Positions 27,396 through 36,679 of a DNA stretch of 64,000 nt are shown here, piece by piece; the first letter of the stretch is position 1, and each line of letters begins with the position of its first letter. Source of the DNA: Brevibacillus reuszeri (lineage in GTDB: Bacteria > Bacillota > Bacilli > Brevibacillales > Brevibacillaceae). The position numbers and the translations under genes were made by a program. The notes under the pieces were generated by a model. That model searched no databases and was not told the DNA's origin. It was given only the letters and a program-made list of their open reading frames with translations. The DNA lies in contig NZ_BEXF01000001.1 of assembly GCF_002897295.1 (NCBI RefSeq), positions 372,001 through 436,000 on the forward strand, given 5' to 3'.

Positions 27396-28049
27396 TCAAT
27401 CATCAGTAAGTAACCTGCCAAGACTGAGCCAGTTTTCTTCTACAAGTTCAGAAACTGTCTGACTCTGACTGCTTCTCATCGCTGCGATTATTTTTTTGTG
27501 CTGGTCAAAGGATTCCAGACCTTCCAAAGAGCCAAAGCGAGCAAACTCAAGACGTCTGATTTTGGGTACAACCCGTTCGAGCGCGAAGTAAATTTCTTTG
27601 TTGCCAGCAGTCCGTAAAAAAACGTCGTGAAAGCCGTCATCGGCCTCGATTGCTTTGACGACATCTTTGTGTTCAAGAGCGAGCTGCAAGCTGTCGTTCC
27701 ATTTCTCTAAGTCGGTGAGATCAGCCTCCTTTACTTGGGCGACTGCCAAACGTGCCGCCAATGCATGTAGGGCAGCAACAACCGGAAATGCGTGTTTCGC
27801 CTCCTCAATGTTGAGTGGTGTTACGCGTGTGAGCGAGCCAGGGATGGACTCTACCAGTCCTTCGTCCTCCAGACGCTTCAGCGCTTCGCGAACGGGCGTC
27901 CGACTTACCCCAAATTGGGAAGCCAGTTCGTTGTCGTTTAAGCGCTGTCCCGGCTCCATTTCGAGTGTGACGATGGCTGATTTGAGCGTTTGATACACTT
28001 GATCACGTAATGACAAACGGTTGATGTGTTTAATAAAGGTTGTATCCAT
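27396..28049 (-). CDS. GntR family transcriptional regulator (FadR subfamily, FCD domain)
   Basis: This 217-residue regulator has an N-terminal winged helix (LRDQVYQTLKSAIVTLEMEPG, LNDNELASQFGVSRTPVREALKRLEDEGLVE) and a C-terminal FCD ligand domain (about 85-215) with metal-type His residues in GFHDVF and FDQHKKI. The open frame starts at an ATG at 28067, but that ATG lies inside a promoter and palindrome. The ATG at 28049 falls exactly at the predicted transcription start, so the message would be leaderless, consistent with no ribosome site before either ATG. It precedes the hydroxymethyltransferase-like gene by 28 bases and probably controls it together with itself. Confidence 0.87.
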   Translation of the reverse strand: MDTTFIKHINRLSLRDQVYQTLKSAIVTLEMEPGQRLNDNELASQFGVSRTPVREALKRLEDEGLVESIPGSLTRVTPLNIEEAKHAFPVVAALHALAARLAVAQVKEADLTDLEKWNDSLQLALEHKDVVKAIEADDGFHDVFLRTAGNKEIYFALERVVPKIRRLEFARFGSLEGLESFDQHKKIIAAMRSSQSQTVSELVEENWLSLGRLLTDD

Positions 28050-28053
28050 AAAA

Positions 28054-28072
28054 CCAATATATTGCATATTGG
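28054..28072. promoter_or_regulatory. Palindromic operator, probably for the GntR regulator
   Basis: CCAATAT-N5-ATATTGG is a perfect 7-bp-arm palindrome covering the -10 box of the GntR gene promoter. Position and symmetry fit autoregulation by the dimeric GntR protein. Confidence 0.65.
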
Positions 28073-28084
28073 ATGAATGGTCAA
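28056..28084 (-). promoter_or_regulatory. Promoter of the GntR-SHMT-like operon
   Basis: On the minus strand, TTGACC (28084-28079) and TATATT (28061-28056) are separated by 17 bases. Six bases after the -10 lies the ATG at 28049, leaving no room for a leader. Confidence 0.7.
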
Positions 28085-28138
28085 TCTATTATTTTGAATA
28101 ATCAAACAATTACTGCCGATTTGAAATCGTTACAAGTC

Positions 28139-28184
28139 CAAAAAATGAGGCGGTTCCGATGTCACTAGGACTTCGGAGACCGCC
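28139..28184 (-). terminator. Terminator of the NHL-repeat gene / signalling operon
   Basis: On the minus strand, a GC-rich stem (GGCGGT with ACCGCC, extended by TCCGA/TCGGA with one bulge) is followed by CATTTTTT. It lies about 35 bases beyond the stop of the NHL-repeat gene. Confidence 0.75.
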
Positions 28185-28217
28185 GATCATTTTAGAAGGA
28201 GAACAAATAAGCCAAGC

Positions 28218-29411
28218 TTACTTCAATTTTAACTGGCGAAGCGTGTTGTTAAAAGAATCCACGATCCAGATCGTATTTTGCAGGTCGACGGCTACATCGA
28301 CAGGAAGATAAAACTGGGCGTTGGCGGGAGCACCGCTCTGACTGCCGAATTTTCCCGCTGTACCAGCCAACGTAGTGACCTTGCCATTGTGCAAATAGCG
28401 GATGACGTGATTTTGGCTGTCCGCAATCACGAGGCCGCCTTCTGACGTCATCGCCAAGCCTCGAGGAAATTGAAACTGTGCTTTGGCTGCATCACCGTCC
28501 GCGTAATTGCCCTCGATGTAGAGGCTGTTTGGTGCGTAGGTCAAGCTCGCATCACCAGCGACTGTTGTTACCACGTTCTGTTTCAAATCGATATAGCGGA
28601 TTCGCTGGTTTCCTGTGTCACTTACATACAGGTTTCCTTTTGCATCCAGATAGAGGCTGCTTGGCTCATTAAATTTGGCGGAAGCGAGAGGGCCATCCTG
28701 GAAATCACCTGCTTGTTCATAATAGCCTGGCGATATCTCGACGAGTCGGGTAGATGGACTGTTGAGCGATGTAACGGCTCCGCTTGGTGTAATTTTGCGA
28801 ATGACGTGATTGAGCGTGTCTGCTACATAGATGGTTCCGTCTTTTGCCACGGCAATATCGCTTGGCGAGTGAAAGCGTGCCTGCTGTCCTGTGCCATTTT
28901 GGTAGCCCATGATGCCATCTCCGGCAATGGTGACGACCCCTTGCGCTGTAATTTTACGAATCGAGTGATTGCCACTGTCGGCTACATACAGGTTGCCTTG
29001 CTGGTCCAAAGTGATTCCCTCAGGCGATTGTAAGAGAGACTGGTTCAAAGCGCCGTCGAAAAGCGTTCCGACTGGGAAGCCTTTTTCATCGGTAGAAATG
29101 GTCACTCCTGCGTAGGTAGAGACAACACCTTGGAACAGCTTGCGAATCAAATGACTTTTCGTATCAGATACATAAACGGTTCCATCCGAATGAATGGCGA
29201 TTCCCATCGGAGTACGAAGCGATGCGGACAAAGCCGCACCGTTATCCTCTCCAAATTGACCGTTTCCAGCGATCGTAACTACCGAGGGCGCAGCAGCAGC
29301 TGTCTGTGCGACAGCTACTTCTGCATGTGCTGGTGTAATTCCCACGGTATGGACGGTCAACAAGCCTAGCGCCAGGGAAGCAATCCATACGGTCCATTTT
29401 TGTCGTTTCAT
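28218..29411 (-). CDS. Secreted NHL-repeat (beta-propeller) protein
   Basis: This 397-residue protein starts with a signal peptide (about 1-30, ending near AHAEVAVA) and then consists of six or so NHL repeats with the motif YVADSGNHSIRKI / GNLYVSDTGNQRIRYI, each preceded by a P(M/S)G/D-I-A-V strand. Together they form a beta-propeller used for binding rather than catalysis. AAAGGAG lies 8 bases before the ATG. It is the last gene of a minus-strand run starting with DUF3307 and lies 51 bases after the giant FecR/FN3 gene, so both may work on the cell surface. The ligand is unknown. Confidence 0.85.
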   Translation of the reverse strand: MKRQKWTVWIASLALGLLTVHTVGITPAHAEVAVAQTAAAAPSVVTIAGNGQFGEDNGAALSASLRTPMGIAIHSDGTVYVSDTKSHLIRKLFQGVVSTYAGVTISTDEKGFPVGTLFDGALNQSLLQSPEGITLDQQGNLYVADSGNHSIRKITAQGVVTIAGDGIMGYQNGTGQQARFHSPSDIAVAKDGTIYVADTLNHVIRKITPSGAVTSLNSPSTRLVEISPGYYEQAGDFQDGPLASAKFNEPSSLYLDAKGNLYVSDTGNQRIRYIDLKQNVVTTVAGDASLTYAPNSLYIEGNYADGDAAKAQFQFPRGLAMTSEGGLVIADSQNHVIRYLHNGKVTTLAGTAGKFGSQSGAPANAQFYLPVDVAVDLQNTIWIVDSFNNTLRQLKLK

Positions 29412-29462
29412 ATGATTTGCTCCTTTGAAATGCTTCGAAATGATGAGAAAGCTGTACGTTGG

Positions 29463-32400
29463 TTAGACTCGTGGAATGGTTATAGCTGTTGTTTGTCCGG
29501 AAATTAATGGACTTGCTGCATCAATAGGCCACGCCTCGATGAAAATGGTATATTCCTTATTTGTTTCTAACCCCTCAAAGGTGTGGGATAGCTCAGCCGC
29601 ATCAGACGGGATTTTTTTCATGTCTATCATGTCGTCATCGAGATAGAGATAGAGACGATACTCTCCTTCGAACGTGACAGGATCCCAGGAAACTTGAATA
29701 GAGGTTGCATCTGAAGCAGTATGCAATTCGATTGCTGGTGGAGCTTCAGCATCAGTTCTGAACTCGCTTATACCTCTTGCGATCGGTTGCAGGAAGCTGT
29801 TCAATGCCTCAACCATCAAGGTGTAGCTAGTATCTGGCTCCAGACCAGACATACTAAGGACTTGGTCAGCACCGTCTTCAATCGTGTAGGCAGATTCGCT
29901 TAAAAGAGAACTGTTTCGGTAAACACGATAGGAAGCCGTATCTGTTATTTTGGACCATTTGAATGTTGCAGAGTTAGTTGAGATATCACTCTGTTCAATT
30001 GATAAATCCTCTACCTCTGGTTCTGCGTCTGTGGTAGACCCGGACGCTTCTGCGGAAACGATCAGAGTTTCAGGGAATCTCTTCCAAGCCTCAACCAAAA
30101 AAGTGTATTCTGTCCCTGGGGCTAAACCGCTGAAGATGTATTCCTTATCCGGAGAGTCGAATGGGACCCTCTTCTTTAAATCCGGAATACCTCCTTCAAC
30201 CAAATAAACCCGATATTCACCGTTGTACTCACCAGGCTTAATATTCGATTCCCATGAAATCATGATGGAATTAGGTCCTGACTCTCCAACTGAAATCGAG
30301 ATTTCAGGAGGAGGCGGCTGTGTTTTAAACGGAATGGAGCCTTGGCCAATCCGCTTATGGCTCGCATCCAATGCGTAAACGCGAAGAGAATAATTCGTTG
30401 CTGGTGCTAGTTCGTGCAAGTAAAGAAAACTCATCCCATCCGGGGGTGCCTCGATACTCGGATTGTCTACTAGCTCACCATTTACATACACTTCATATTC
30501 TTCTGTCCCAGCAGGCTTATTCCAAGAGAAAGAGGCCGAATCGGAAGCAAGTTCCCGAGTATCAATTGTGAAGGACCTTGCCGCTGTATTCCCGAGAGTA
30601 GGGGCAGTTGTTTTTCCACTATCAACGGGAAAATCATTTCCTATTGGCCAAGCTTCCACATAGAGAGTGTAGGATTTGTTCGGCAGCAATCCTGTAAAGC
30701 TGTATTCCAGAGGTGAGTTAGCAGTTACGGAAGCTTTGTATTCCTTTGCTTCCCCCTCACCGATATAGAGTCGGTAATGATCGCCGTTGGGTAAAGGTTC
30801 AAAGTAACGCGACCATTTAATCGTTAGGAAGTCAGCTCCTTGATCGATTACTTCTACTCCGATAGAAAAAGATGACTCTGTAGTAAAGGGGCGGGAACCC
30901 TCTGCAATTTTCTTTCCTGAATCGTTTAGAGCTTCAATTTTAACTGTGTATTTCGAATCGGGAGCAAGATCGTATAAATAGAGGTAGCTCTTTTTATCAT
31001 CCCAGTTGCTTTCAACATTAAAATCTGATCTGAGCTCGCCATTCAAGTAAACGCGATAGTCCGCAGTACCCTCTGGAATACTCCACTCCAGCTCTGCCAT
31101 GTCGGTACCCAGATTAGACACGGTAATCGGGAAAGTCTTGATCTCTGGAGGCTTCGGCTCTGGTGGCTTCTGCTTTTTACCGAGCTCAAATGAATTACTT
31201 TGCGCTACGTACTGCGAGCCGTTGTAAAATTTCACTGAGAAAGCTTGAAGCGGAATGGACTCCGTATCTGTTCCCAGAGTAATCGTAAGCCCGCTGTCTC
31301 CGACACGCTCTACGTGTTCAATCGGCAGTCCTGACAAAGCCGTACTTCCGGCAGGAGATACCCCGATTGCATAAGCTTCCGTTTGAATCGGCTGCGAGAG
31401 GGCAACACTGATTCGTTTGCTGTCGAGCACACTTGCTTGAGCCGTACTGAAATTCAATTGAACGGGATGCCCATCTCGCATATTGCTTTTTGCGGCGTAG
31501 GCTTCGATGCTTTGTCCTGCACCAGAGATGGACAATGCATCGCCCGGTTTGTATACGACAAAGCGACCATTTTGCTTCACATATATCGTCGCTCCTGGTG
31601 TTTCCGAGACCAGGTACACACTCGTACCAGCGTCAACGAGGCCAGGTGCAGGAGTGGAGGTAACCCCACCTGCCTGTGGTGCAGCTAAGACGCCATAAGC
31701 AGAGAAATGACTCACCTGTGCTGTGGCTATTCCGTTTGTAATAACGGTAGGAACGTATTCCCATTCCTGATCGCTGTTCTTGTGAAAAATCCCAAGCTGT
31801 TCCGGATTAGCACCTAATTGTACGGGAAACGAAATCGTTACAGGCTGAGTGATTTCAATGTTCGCGAATTCAAAATCGATGATTGGCCCTGCCACAGTCA
31901 AACCGCCGTTTGCCGGAAGGGAGGGAGAAAGATTCTCCAATGTCACCGTTGCCTTTGGTGGGAGTGTCATCGAGCCAAAATCGAGAATCGTATTTCCTTG
32001 GAAAATCATGCGTTGCTGATTTAGTGGGACAGGAACGCCGATGGGCGCAACTACTGTCAGCTTTGCTTCTACCTTTGGTCCATAACCAGCTACGCTGCCA
32101 TAATAGGTGAAAGTCCCGGTCAACGTGGTATCGGCTTGCTTGTTCCAGCTTACCGCAACATTGCTTTCTTTTCCGGTGCTCATCTTTGCCTGAATAATCT
32201 GAGGCAAGGTATACGAGTTGTTCATAAGTGCTTCAGCGGATATATTCGGAATCGAGACGATGGTACCTGTGTCATCAGGGTCTTTACCGCCACCACCACT
32301 ACCGCCTCCGGAGCCACCGCCACCCCCAGAGCTTCCACCGCCTCCAGAACCTGAACCAGGGCTAGTACCTGAGCCCCCAGGGGTACCAGGAGCCGATGGA

Positions 32401-33617
32401 TTTACAGATAAGTTTTTCTCCGCTTGTTCGCGCGCTTTGTTTTTGGCTTCTTCGTTTGCTTTTGCCAGTTTGTCTTGTTGTTCCTTGATTTTGTTCAGTA
32501 GATCGCTTGGGATGTTTTTAGCCAGCTCAGCTTCACGCTGCTTTTTCTCTAGTTCCGCGAGCTTTTTCCGCTGCTCCTCCAATTCCAAACGCTTCTGTCT
32601 TTCTAATTCCTGCTGAGTGTTCCAGTCCAGAGAAGGTTTTCCGTCCAACTGAATTTTCCGTTGCAGCTCCAGGTTTGCGTCATTAATGAGTTGCTCTACT
32701 TGATCTGACGTTACTTTTCCGCTGTCAAGTGCTACTTTAAGAAGGGAGTTAACCAGCGCGTGCAAATTTTGCTGATAGCGTGCTAGATCCTCTTGGCTCG
32801 TAAGCTGAAGCTGAGTCAGAGGGTCAGTTAATTGTCCTTGCCGTAATGCTTCTAGCTGCTTGGCAATAAACTCGTCATGCTCCAGGTCCATTGCCAGCTT
32901 GGAACGAATAATTGCTTGGATGATTTCTGGAGACATCGTGTTGATCAGATCACCCGGTTGAATGACGGAAGACGCAGACGTGGGGAGAGGCACCGACTCA
33001 ATCGGACGCCCCTGAAAAAACGATCCCTGCATGGCTGGATAAAGATTAAGCGTCTGGTTTTGATCTGGGTTACGGGCTGCAACTACTCCAGCCGCGACGA
33101 CAATCGTGGATTTACCAGTATTCGGGTCTACGGTAACCAAAAACTGCGTACCTCTCACTCCCATGACTGCAGTAGGGGTAGAGATCGAAAACTGATCTTC
33201 CTTTTGGGTCAGCGGTTTGGCTTTAATAAAGACAGAGCCGGACCATACCTTTAAATCGGTCTGCTTGTTGCTTGCAGCCTGCTGCAGCTCGGAAATATAG
33301 ACCTCGGTATTCTCGCCAACCGTAATCTCATCTTCTTTATCCGCAATCGATAACACGATACTCGATTTGGCGCTAGTTTTGATCAGATCACCGTGATTCA
33401 GACTCATGTTCTTAAACGCTTTGTATTCCTTTGTACCGCCTGCCTTTTTAACCTGTACGGTACCAGTCACACTTTCTACTTTGGCAGTACGAGAGGTTTC
33501 TGCCGCGTCGACTGTTTTCACTTCAGCAAGCAGTATGCTGCTTATCATGACCAGTACGAAAAGGCTACGCCATATCACTAGAAAACGTGTGCTTCGCAAG
33601 CTTCTGATCGTATTCAC
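29463..33617 (-). CDS. Giant secreted FecR-domain / fibronectin type III protein
   Basis: This 1384-residue extracellular protein has, in order: signal peptide (about 1-38); FecR domain (about 45-190, GDLIKTSAKSSIVLSIAD, TPTAVMGVRGTQFLV); a helical charged region with a coiled coil (about 240-425, rich in Glu, Lys, Gln); a Gly/Ser-rich linker (about 430-475); an Ig-like Big_4-type domain (about 485-555); a ZU5-like region (about 560-670); another beta region to about 840; and six FN3 domains to the end. The FN3 domains alternate between two subtypes, three A-B pairs. GTG start with GAGG about 10 bases before it. It follows the cyclase gene after 27 bases. A FecR domain next to a CHASE2 cyclase suggests a surface sensing role. 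Confidence 0.88.
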   Translation of the reverse strand: MNTIRSLRSTRFLVIWRSLFVLVMISSILLAEVKTVDAAETSRTAKVESVTGTVQVKKAGGTKEYKAFKNMSLNHGDLIKTSAKSSIVLSIADKEDEITVGENTEVYISELQQAASNKQTDLKVWSGSVFIKAKPLTQKEDQFSISTPTAVMGVRGTQFLVTVDPNTGKSTIVVAAGVVAARNPDQNQTLNLYPAMQGSFFQGRPIESVPLPTSASSVIQPGDLINTMSPEIIQAIIRSKLAMDLEHDEFIAKQLEALRQGQLTDPLTQLQLTSQEDLARYQQNLHALVNSLLKVALDSGKVTSDQVEQLINDANLELQRKIQLDGKPSLDWNTQQELERQKRLELEEQRKKLAELEKKQREAELAKNIPSDLLNKIKEQQDKLAKANEEAKNKAREQAEKNLSVNPSAPGTPGGSGTSPGSGSGGGGSSGGGGGSGGGSGGGGKDPDDTGTIVSIPNISAEALMNNSYTLPQIIQAKMSTGKESNVAVSWNKQADTTLTGTFTYYGSVAGYGPKVEAKLTVVAPIGVPVPLNQQRMIFQGNTILDFGSMTLPPKATVTLENLSPSLPANGGLTVAGPIIDFEFANIEITQPVTISFPVQLGANPEQLGIFHKNSDQEWEYVPTVITNGIATAQVSHFSAYGVLAAPQAGGVTSTPAPGLVDAGTSVYLVSETPGATIYVKQNGRFVVYKPGDALSISGAGQSIEAYAAKSNMRDGHPVQLNFSTAQASVLDSKRISVALSQPIQTEAYAIGVSPAGSTALSGLPIEHVERVGDSGLTITLGTDTESIPLQAFSVKFYNGSQYVAQSNSFELGKKQKPPEPKPPEIKTFPITVSNLGTDMAELEWSIPEGTADYRVYLNGELRSDFNVESNWDDKKSYLYLYDLAPDSKYTVKIEALNDSGKKIAEGSRPFTTESSFSIGVEVIDQGADFLTIKWSRYFEPLPNGDHYRLYIGEGEAKEYKASVTANSPLEYSFTGLLPNKSYTLYVEAWPIGNDFPVDSGKTTAPTLGNTAARSFTIDTRELASDSASFSWNKPAGTEEYEVYVNGELVDNPSIEAPPDGMSFLYLHELAPATNYSLRVYALDASHKRIGQGSIPFKTQPPPPEISISVGESGPNSIMISWESNIKPGEYNGEYRVYLVEGGIPDLKKRVPFDSPDKEYIFSGLAPGTEYTFLVEAWKRFPETLIVSAEASGSTTDAEPEVEDLSIEQSDISTNSATFKWSKITDTASYRVYRNSSLLSESAYTIEDGADQVLSMSGLEPDTSYTLMVEALNSFLQPIARGISEFRTDAEAPPAIELHTASDATSIQVSWDPVTFEGEYRLYLYLDDDMIDMKKIPSDAAELSHTFEGLETNKEYTIFIEAWPIDAASPLISGQTTAITIPRV

Positions 33618-33644
33618 TGCTAGACTACCTCACTTTCGCAAATC

Positions 33645-35438
33645 TCACGACTTTTGCTCCATGTCAGGCGCTTTGACAAACCCAGAAACTTCATACAGCT
33701 TGATTCCGGTTGTCTTGCCTTTCATCATTTTTTCGCCAACGAACTGATAGTCGAAATAGTTTCTGGTTCGTTCATACGTTGTTTCCGATACCAGCACCTG
33801 ATTGGCCTCGGCATTGGATTCAATACGTGCTGCGGTATTTACGTGATCGCCGATCGCTGTATAGTCGACGCGTAAAAATGAACCGATATTGCCGACTACG
33901 ACTTCTCCAGTATTGATTCCGATTCCGATACTGACCTCGACCTCGTATTTTTCCATGATGTCTTTTCGCACCTGTTCCATGCCTCGCTGGATATCATAGG
34001 CTGTTTTGACCGCATGATACTCGTGGTGGGGCACATCTAATGGTGCATTGTAGAGGATCATGGCCGCATCCCCGATAAATTTGTCGATCGTTCCATGGTT
34101 TTGGAGCACTTGGTTGGTAATCATGTCAAACATCATGTTGAGAAAATCGACGACTTCCTCGGGACGCAATTTTTCCGAGAGCGGGGTAAAGCCGCGAATA
34201 TCCAAAAACAGGATCGACAGCTCCTTGTTCACACCGCCAAGCGGCAACTCGACTTCGCTTTTGGCAATTTGGTTCACCAATTCCGGAGAGATGTATCGCC
34301 CGAACTGTTGGGTAATAAACTGCTTTTGCTTCGTTTCAAAATACGTTTTTACTGCAATATTCACGAAAAAGGTAGTGTATAGGGCAGCGAGTGGGTAGAC
34401 CACCGATAAATAGATTAGCCTGCTATCAAATAAGATGAATTGCCCAAAAATCAATAGAATAGAGGTTCCGATCACGATCGATATACTATACAGCGGCTTC
34501 AATCGCCACGTATACCAGGTGGTAAAGAAGAACACGATCAGCATCAGAGCGAGTATCAGCAGATTGCCGACGATGGTGATTTTTTGGTCGTGGAGCAGCT
34601 GGTTGATGATATTGGCATGGGCATAAACCAGATACATATGGTTATCGACAGGTGTCGGATGTGCATCACTACCTGCGGCAGCCATTCCGATAAGTACAAT
34701 CCGATCTTTAAAGGTTTCCGGAGGAACTTCTCCGTTTAGCACCATGTAAAAAGGGATGTTCATAAAGTCTTTGGTAGAGCCGTCAAATTTGATCGCCAGC
34801 TCTGTTTGCGGATGATCTGTCAAGTAATGCTTCACATCTGCACCGTACATGTCAGCTACCTGATAGGCGAGCGAGGGTATCTTTCCTTCGGGCGAATCGA
34901 GCATGAGCCAGGTCCGCCGAATTACACCATCATCGTCGAGCACAGCATTGATGTGGGCTGTTTTTGCCGCCTTGTCAATCGGTGGGACGGAGGTCAGCAG
35001 CTTCTGTCCTTTGATGAGTTGGTCTTTGGTTACGATTGTCTCTTTGCGAAAAAAGTTTTCTAGCTCCACGACAGAGGGAATGATGACATTGTCATGCTTT
35101 GCCAGCTCGGCTGCAAAGGCCTCATCGATTGCTGGGTCTTCGCTTTTTGTCCGAAATGTAATATCGAACGCAACGGCCTTTGCTTCTGACAGAGCTTCCA
35201 AAAGGGGGATATAGGTATCGCGTGGCCAAGGAAAGGTTCCGATTAGATCGAGAGACTCCTGATCAATGTCGACGACAATAATATCCTCGTGTGGGGCATG
35301 AGTCATAGACTTATTCATGTCGTAATCGTAGAAAGCGAAGTTTATCCGCTGCAACGAATCCCCAATAAAGAGAGTCAGACAAATCAGGATGACTATGAGA
35401 TTTCCGATAATGGAGATGTTCCAGATGTTTTTTTTCAT
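33645..35438 (-). CDS. CHASE2-domain adenylate cyclase (class III)
   Basis: This 597-residue membrane protein has TM1 (about 8-28), an extracytoplasmic CHASE2 sensor (about 35-285), three membrane helices (about 290-370) and a class III cyclase domain (about 400-590). Metal Asp residues are in LFLDIRGFTPLSEKL and GDAAMILYN; the transition-state Asn and Arg are in VNTAARIE. The purine-reading residues are Lys in TIDKFIGD and Asp in VDYTAIGD, which specify ATP rather than GTP, so cAMP is the expected product. Its start overlaps the stop of the Crp-like gene (ATGA), so the two are coupled. B. subtilis-type bacilli lack such enzymes, which makes the pair notable. Confidence 0.92.
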   Translation of the reverse strand: MKKNIWNISIIGNLIVILICLTLFIGDSLQRINFAFYDYDMNKSMTHAPHEDIIVVDIDQESLDLIGTFPWPRDTYIPLLEALSEAKAVAFDITFRTKSEDPAIDEAFAAELAKHDNVIIPSVVELENFFRKETIVTKDQLIKGQKLLTSVPPIDKAAKTAHINAVLDDDGVIRRTWLMLDSPEGKIPSLAYQVADMYGADVKHYLTDHPQTELAIKFDGSTKDFMNIPFYMVLNGEVPPETFKDRIVLIGMAAAGSDAHPTPVDNHMYLVYAHANIINQLLHDQKITIVGNLLILALMLIVFFFTTWYTWRLKPLYSISIVIGTSILLIFGQFILFDSRLIYLSVVYPLAALYTTFFVNIAVKTYFETKQKQFITQQFGRYISPELVNQIAKSEVELPLGGVNKELSILFLDIRGFTPLSEKLRPEEVVDFLNMMFDMITNQVLQNHGTIDKFIGDAAMILYNAPLDVPHHEYHAVKTAYDIQRGMEQVRKDIMEKYEVEVSIGIGINTGEVVVGNIGSFLRVDYTAIGDHVNTAARIESNAEANQVLVSETTYERTRNYFDYQFVGEKMMKGKTTGIKLYEVSGFVKAPDMEQKS

Positions 35439-36121
35439 GAGGTCTCAACCAATCGTTCGATTTCTGCAAGATTGCAGATCAGAATTTTTTTCTTTTTGAT
35501 TTGGATAAAATCTTGATTTTGCAAATCGAGCAACACTTTCGTCACCGTTTCCCTGACGGTTCCTGTCATGTCGGCAATTTGCTGATGGGTGAGCTTCAAA
35601 TCGATGAGGATTCCCGTTTTTTGCATCACGCCATGCTTCTCAGTAAGTCTCAGCATCATTTTGATGATACGGGTGCGAACGTCCAATAAGGTTAAATCGG
35701 TAATCAGTTCATTAGCTTTTCGCAAACGATCGAGTGCAGTTTCCAGGATTCTCCATGATATTTTGGGGTTTTGCTCGAGTAGAGCGACGAAATCCCGGCG
35801 GGTCAAGTAGTAGACGACTGTCTTTTCCATCGTTTTGGCAGAGGCAGAACGTACCTGCTCATTTTCGAGAACAGCCATCTCACCAAAAAAATCACCATCT
35901 CGAAAGATAGCGAGGATAATGTCACGAACCTCGTCATCACGATAAATTTTGACGACGCCTGATTTAATGATGTATAACTCTTCTCCTGCTTGCCCTTCTC
36001 GGAAAATATTCGTTCCCTTTTCATATGTACGAGTAAGGAAGAGAGGAGCGAGCTTGGCTAAATCCTCATCCTCCAGATCCTGAAAAAAGGGAAAATGTCG
36101 AAGGAAATGCTGTTCAGTCAT
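35435..36121 (-). CDS. Crp/Fnr family transcriptional regulator with cyclic-nucleotide-binding domain
   Basis: This 228-residue regulator has an N-terminal cNMP-binding beta-roll (about 10-125) with phosphate cassette FFGEMAVLENEQVRSASA, where the Glu and Arg that hold the ribose and phosphate are kept, then a long dimer helix and a C-terminal HTH_Crp (LKLTHQQIADMTGTVRETVTKVLLDLQ). No Cys cluster of the Fnr type is seen. The retained Arg-Ser-Ala and the coupled adenylate cyclase gene downstream support cAMP as the ligand. AAAGGAG lies 12 bases before the ATG. Confidence 0.92.
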   Translation of the reverse strand: MTEQHFLRHFPFFQDLEDEDLAKLAPLFLTRTYEKGTNIFREGQAGEELYIIKSGVVKIYRDDEVRDIILAIFRDGDFFGEMAVLENEQVRSASAKTMEKTVVYYLTRRDFVALLEQNPKISWRILETALDRLRKANELITDLTLLDVRTRIIKMMLRLTEKHGVMQKTGILIDLKLTHQQIADMTGTVRETVTKVLLDLQNQDFIQIKKKKILICNLAEIERLVETS

Positions 36122-36146
36122 ACTGATAAACGACTCCTTTTTTGCT

Positions 36147-36506
36147 TCAGCTGATGACCAAAGCTGCTGCGAGGACGATGAGATGAAAAATTTGATCGCA
36201 CATGACCATCAGCCACTTGCTCCCATCGTCTGTGACACGCATAATTTTTCGATACCAGAGGAAAACAATTGTTCGGCGATCTAAAATCACATGAGTAACA
36301 AATACGAATAAGATCGCCCAGACAGATAAACCGCCCGGAATAAACAAATAAGCAACGAGTGAGATGACCGCTGTGTACACAAGACAATGAGCGAGTAATG
36401 GAAGCCAGCGCTGCGCCTTGTATTTGGCCATCCATTCGGTTTGAAACATATAGTCCCCTATCAAATGGGCAATGAGCAGAATGTCAAAAGCACTAAAATG
36501 ATTCAC
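36147..36506 (-). CDS. DUF3307 family membrane protein
   Basis: This 119-residue protein has about four membrane helices and the DUF3307 features HLIGDYMFQTEWMAKYK, HCLVY, and the late THVILDRR and DQIFHLIVL. The family function is unknown; the conserved His and Asp residues sit at helix ends. GTG start preceded by GGGGAG and AAGGAG. It lies 25 bases before the Crp-like gene and is probably the first gene of the signalling operon. A TATAAT (36549-36554, minus strand) without a good -35 lies upstream. Confidence 0.75.
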   Translation of the reverse strand: MNHFSAFDILLIAHLIGDYMFQTEWMAKYKAQRWLPLLAHCLVYTAVISLVAYLFIPGGLSVWAILFVFVTHVILDRRTIVFLWYRKIMRVTDDGSKWLMVMCDQIFHLIVLAAALVIS

Positions 36507-36679
36507 TTCTCCTTGACTCCCCCCATTGGAGGGTCCATCACGCCCTCCATTATAAGTGAATCTGGTACAAAAGTAGTAAAAAATTCTGAAGCTTTGCTGA
36601 GATGTCTATCCTATTGTAACGAAAGGAGCGGGGGATTTTTGTGTTCTGGTTCACAAAACGAATAATTTCTTTCCTCCGA

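Noticed and set aside
36639-36665. TTTTGTG...CACAAAA hairpin after the transporter gene as a terminator
   Set aside because: The stem is short and AT-rich and no T run follows on the minus strand.
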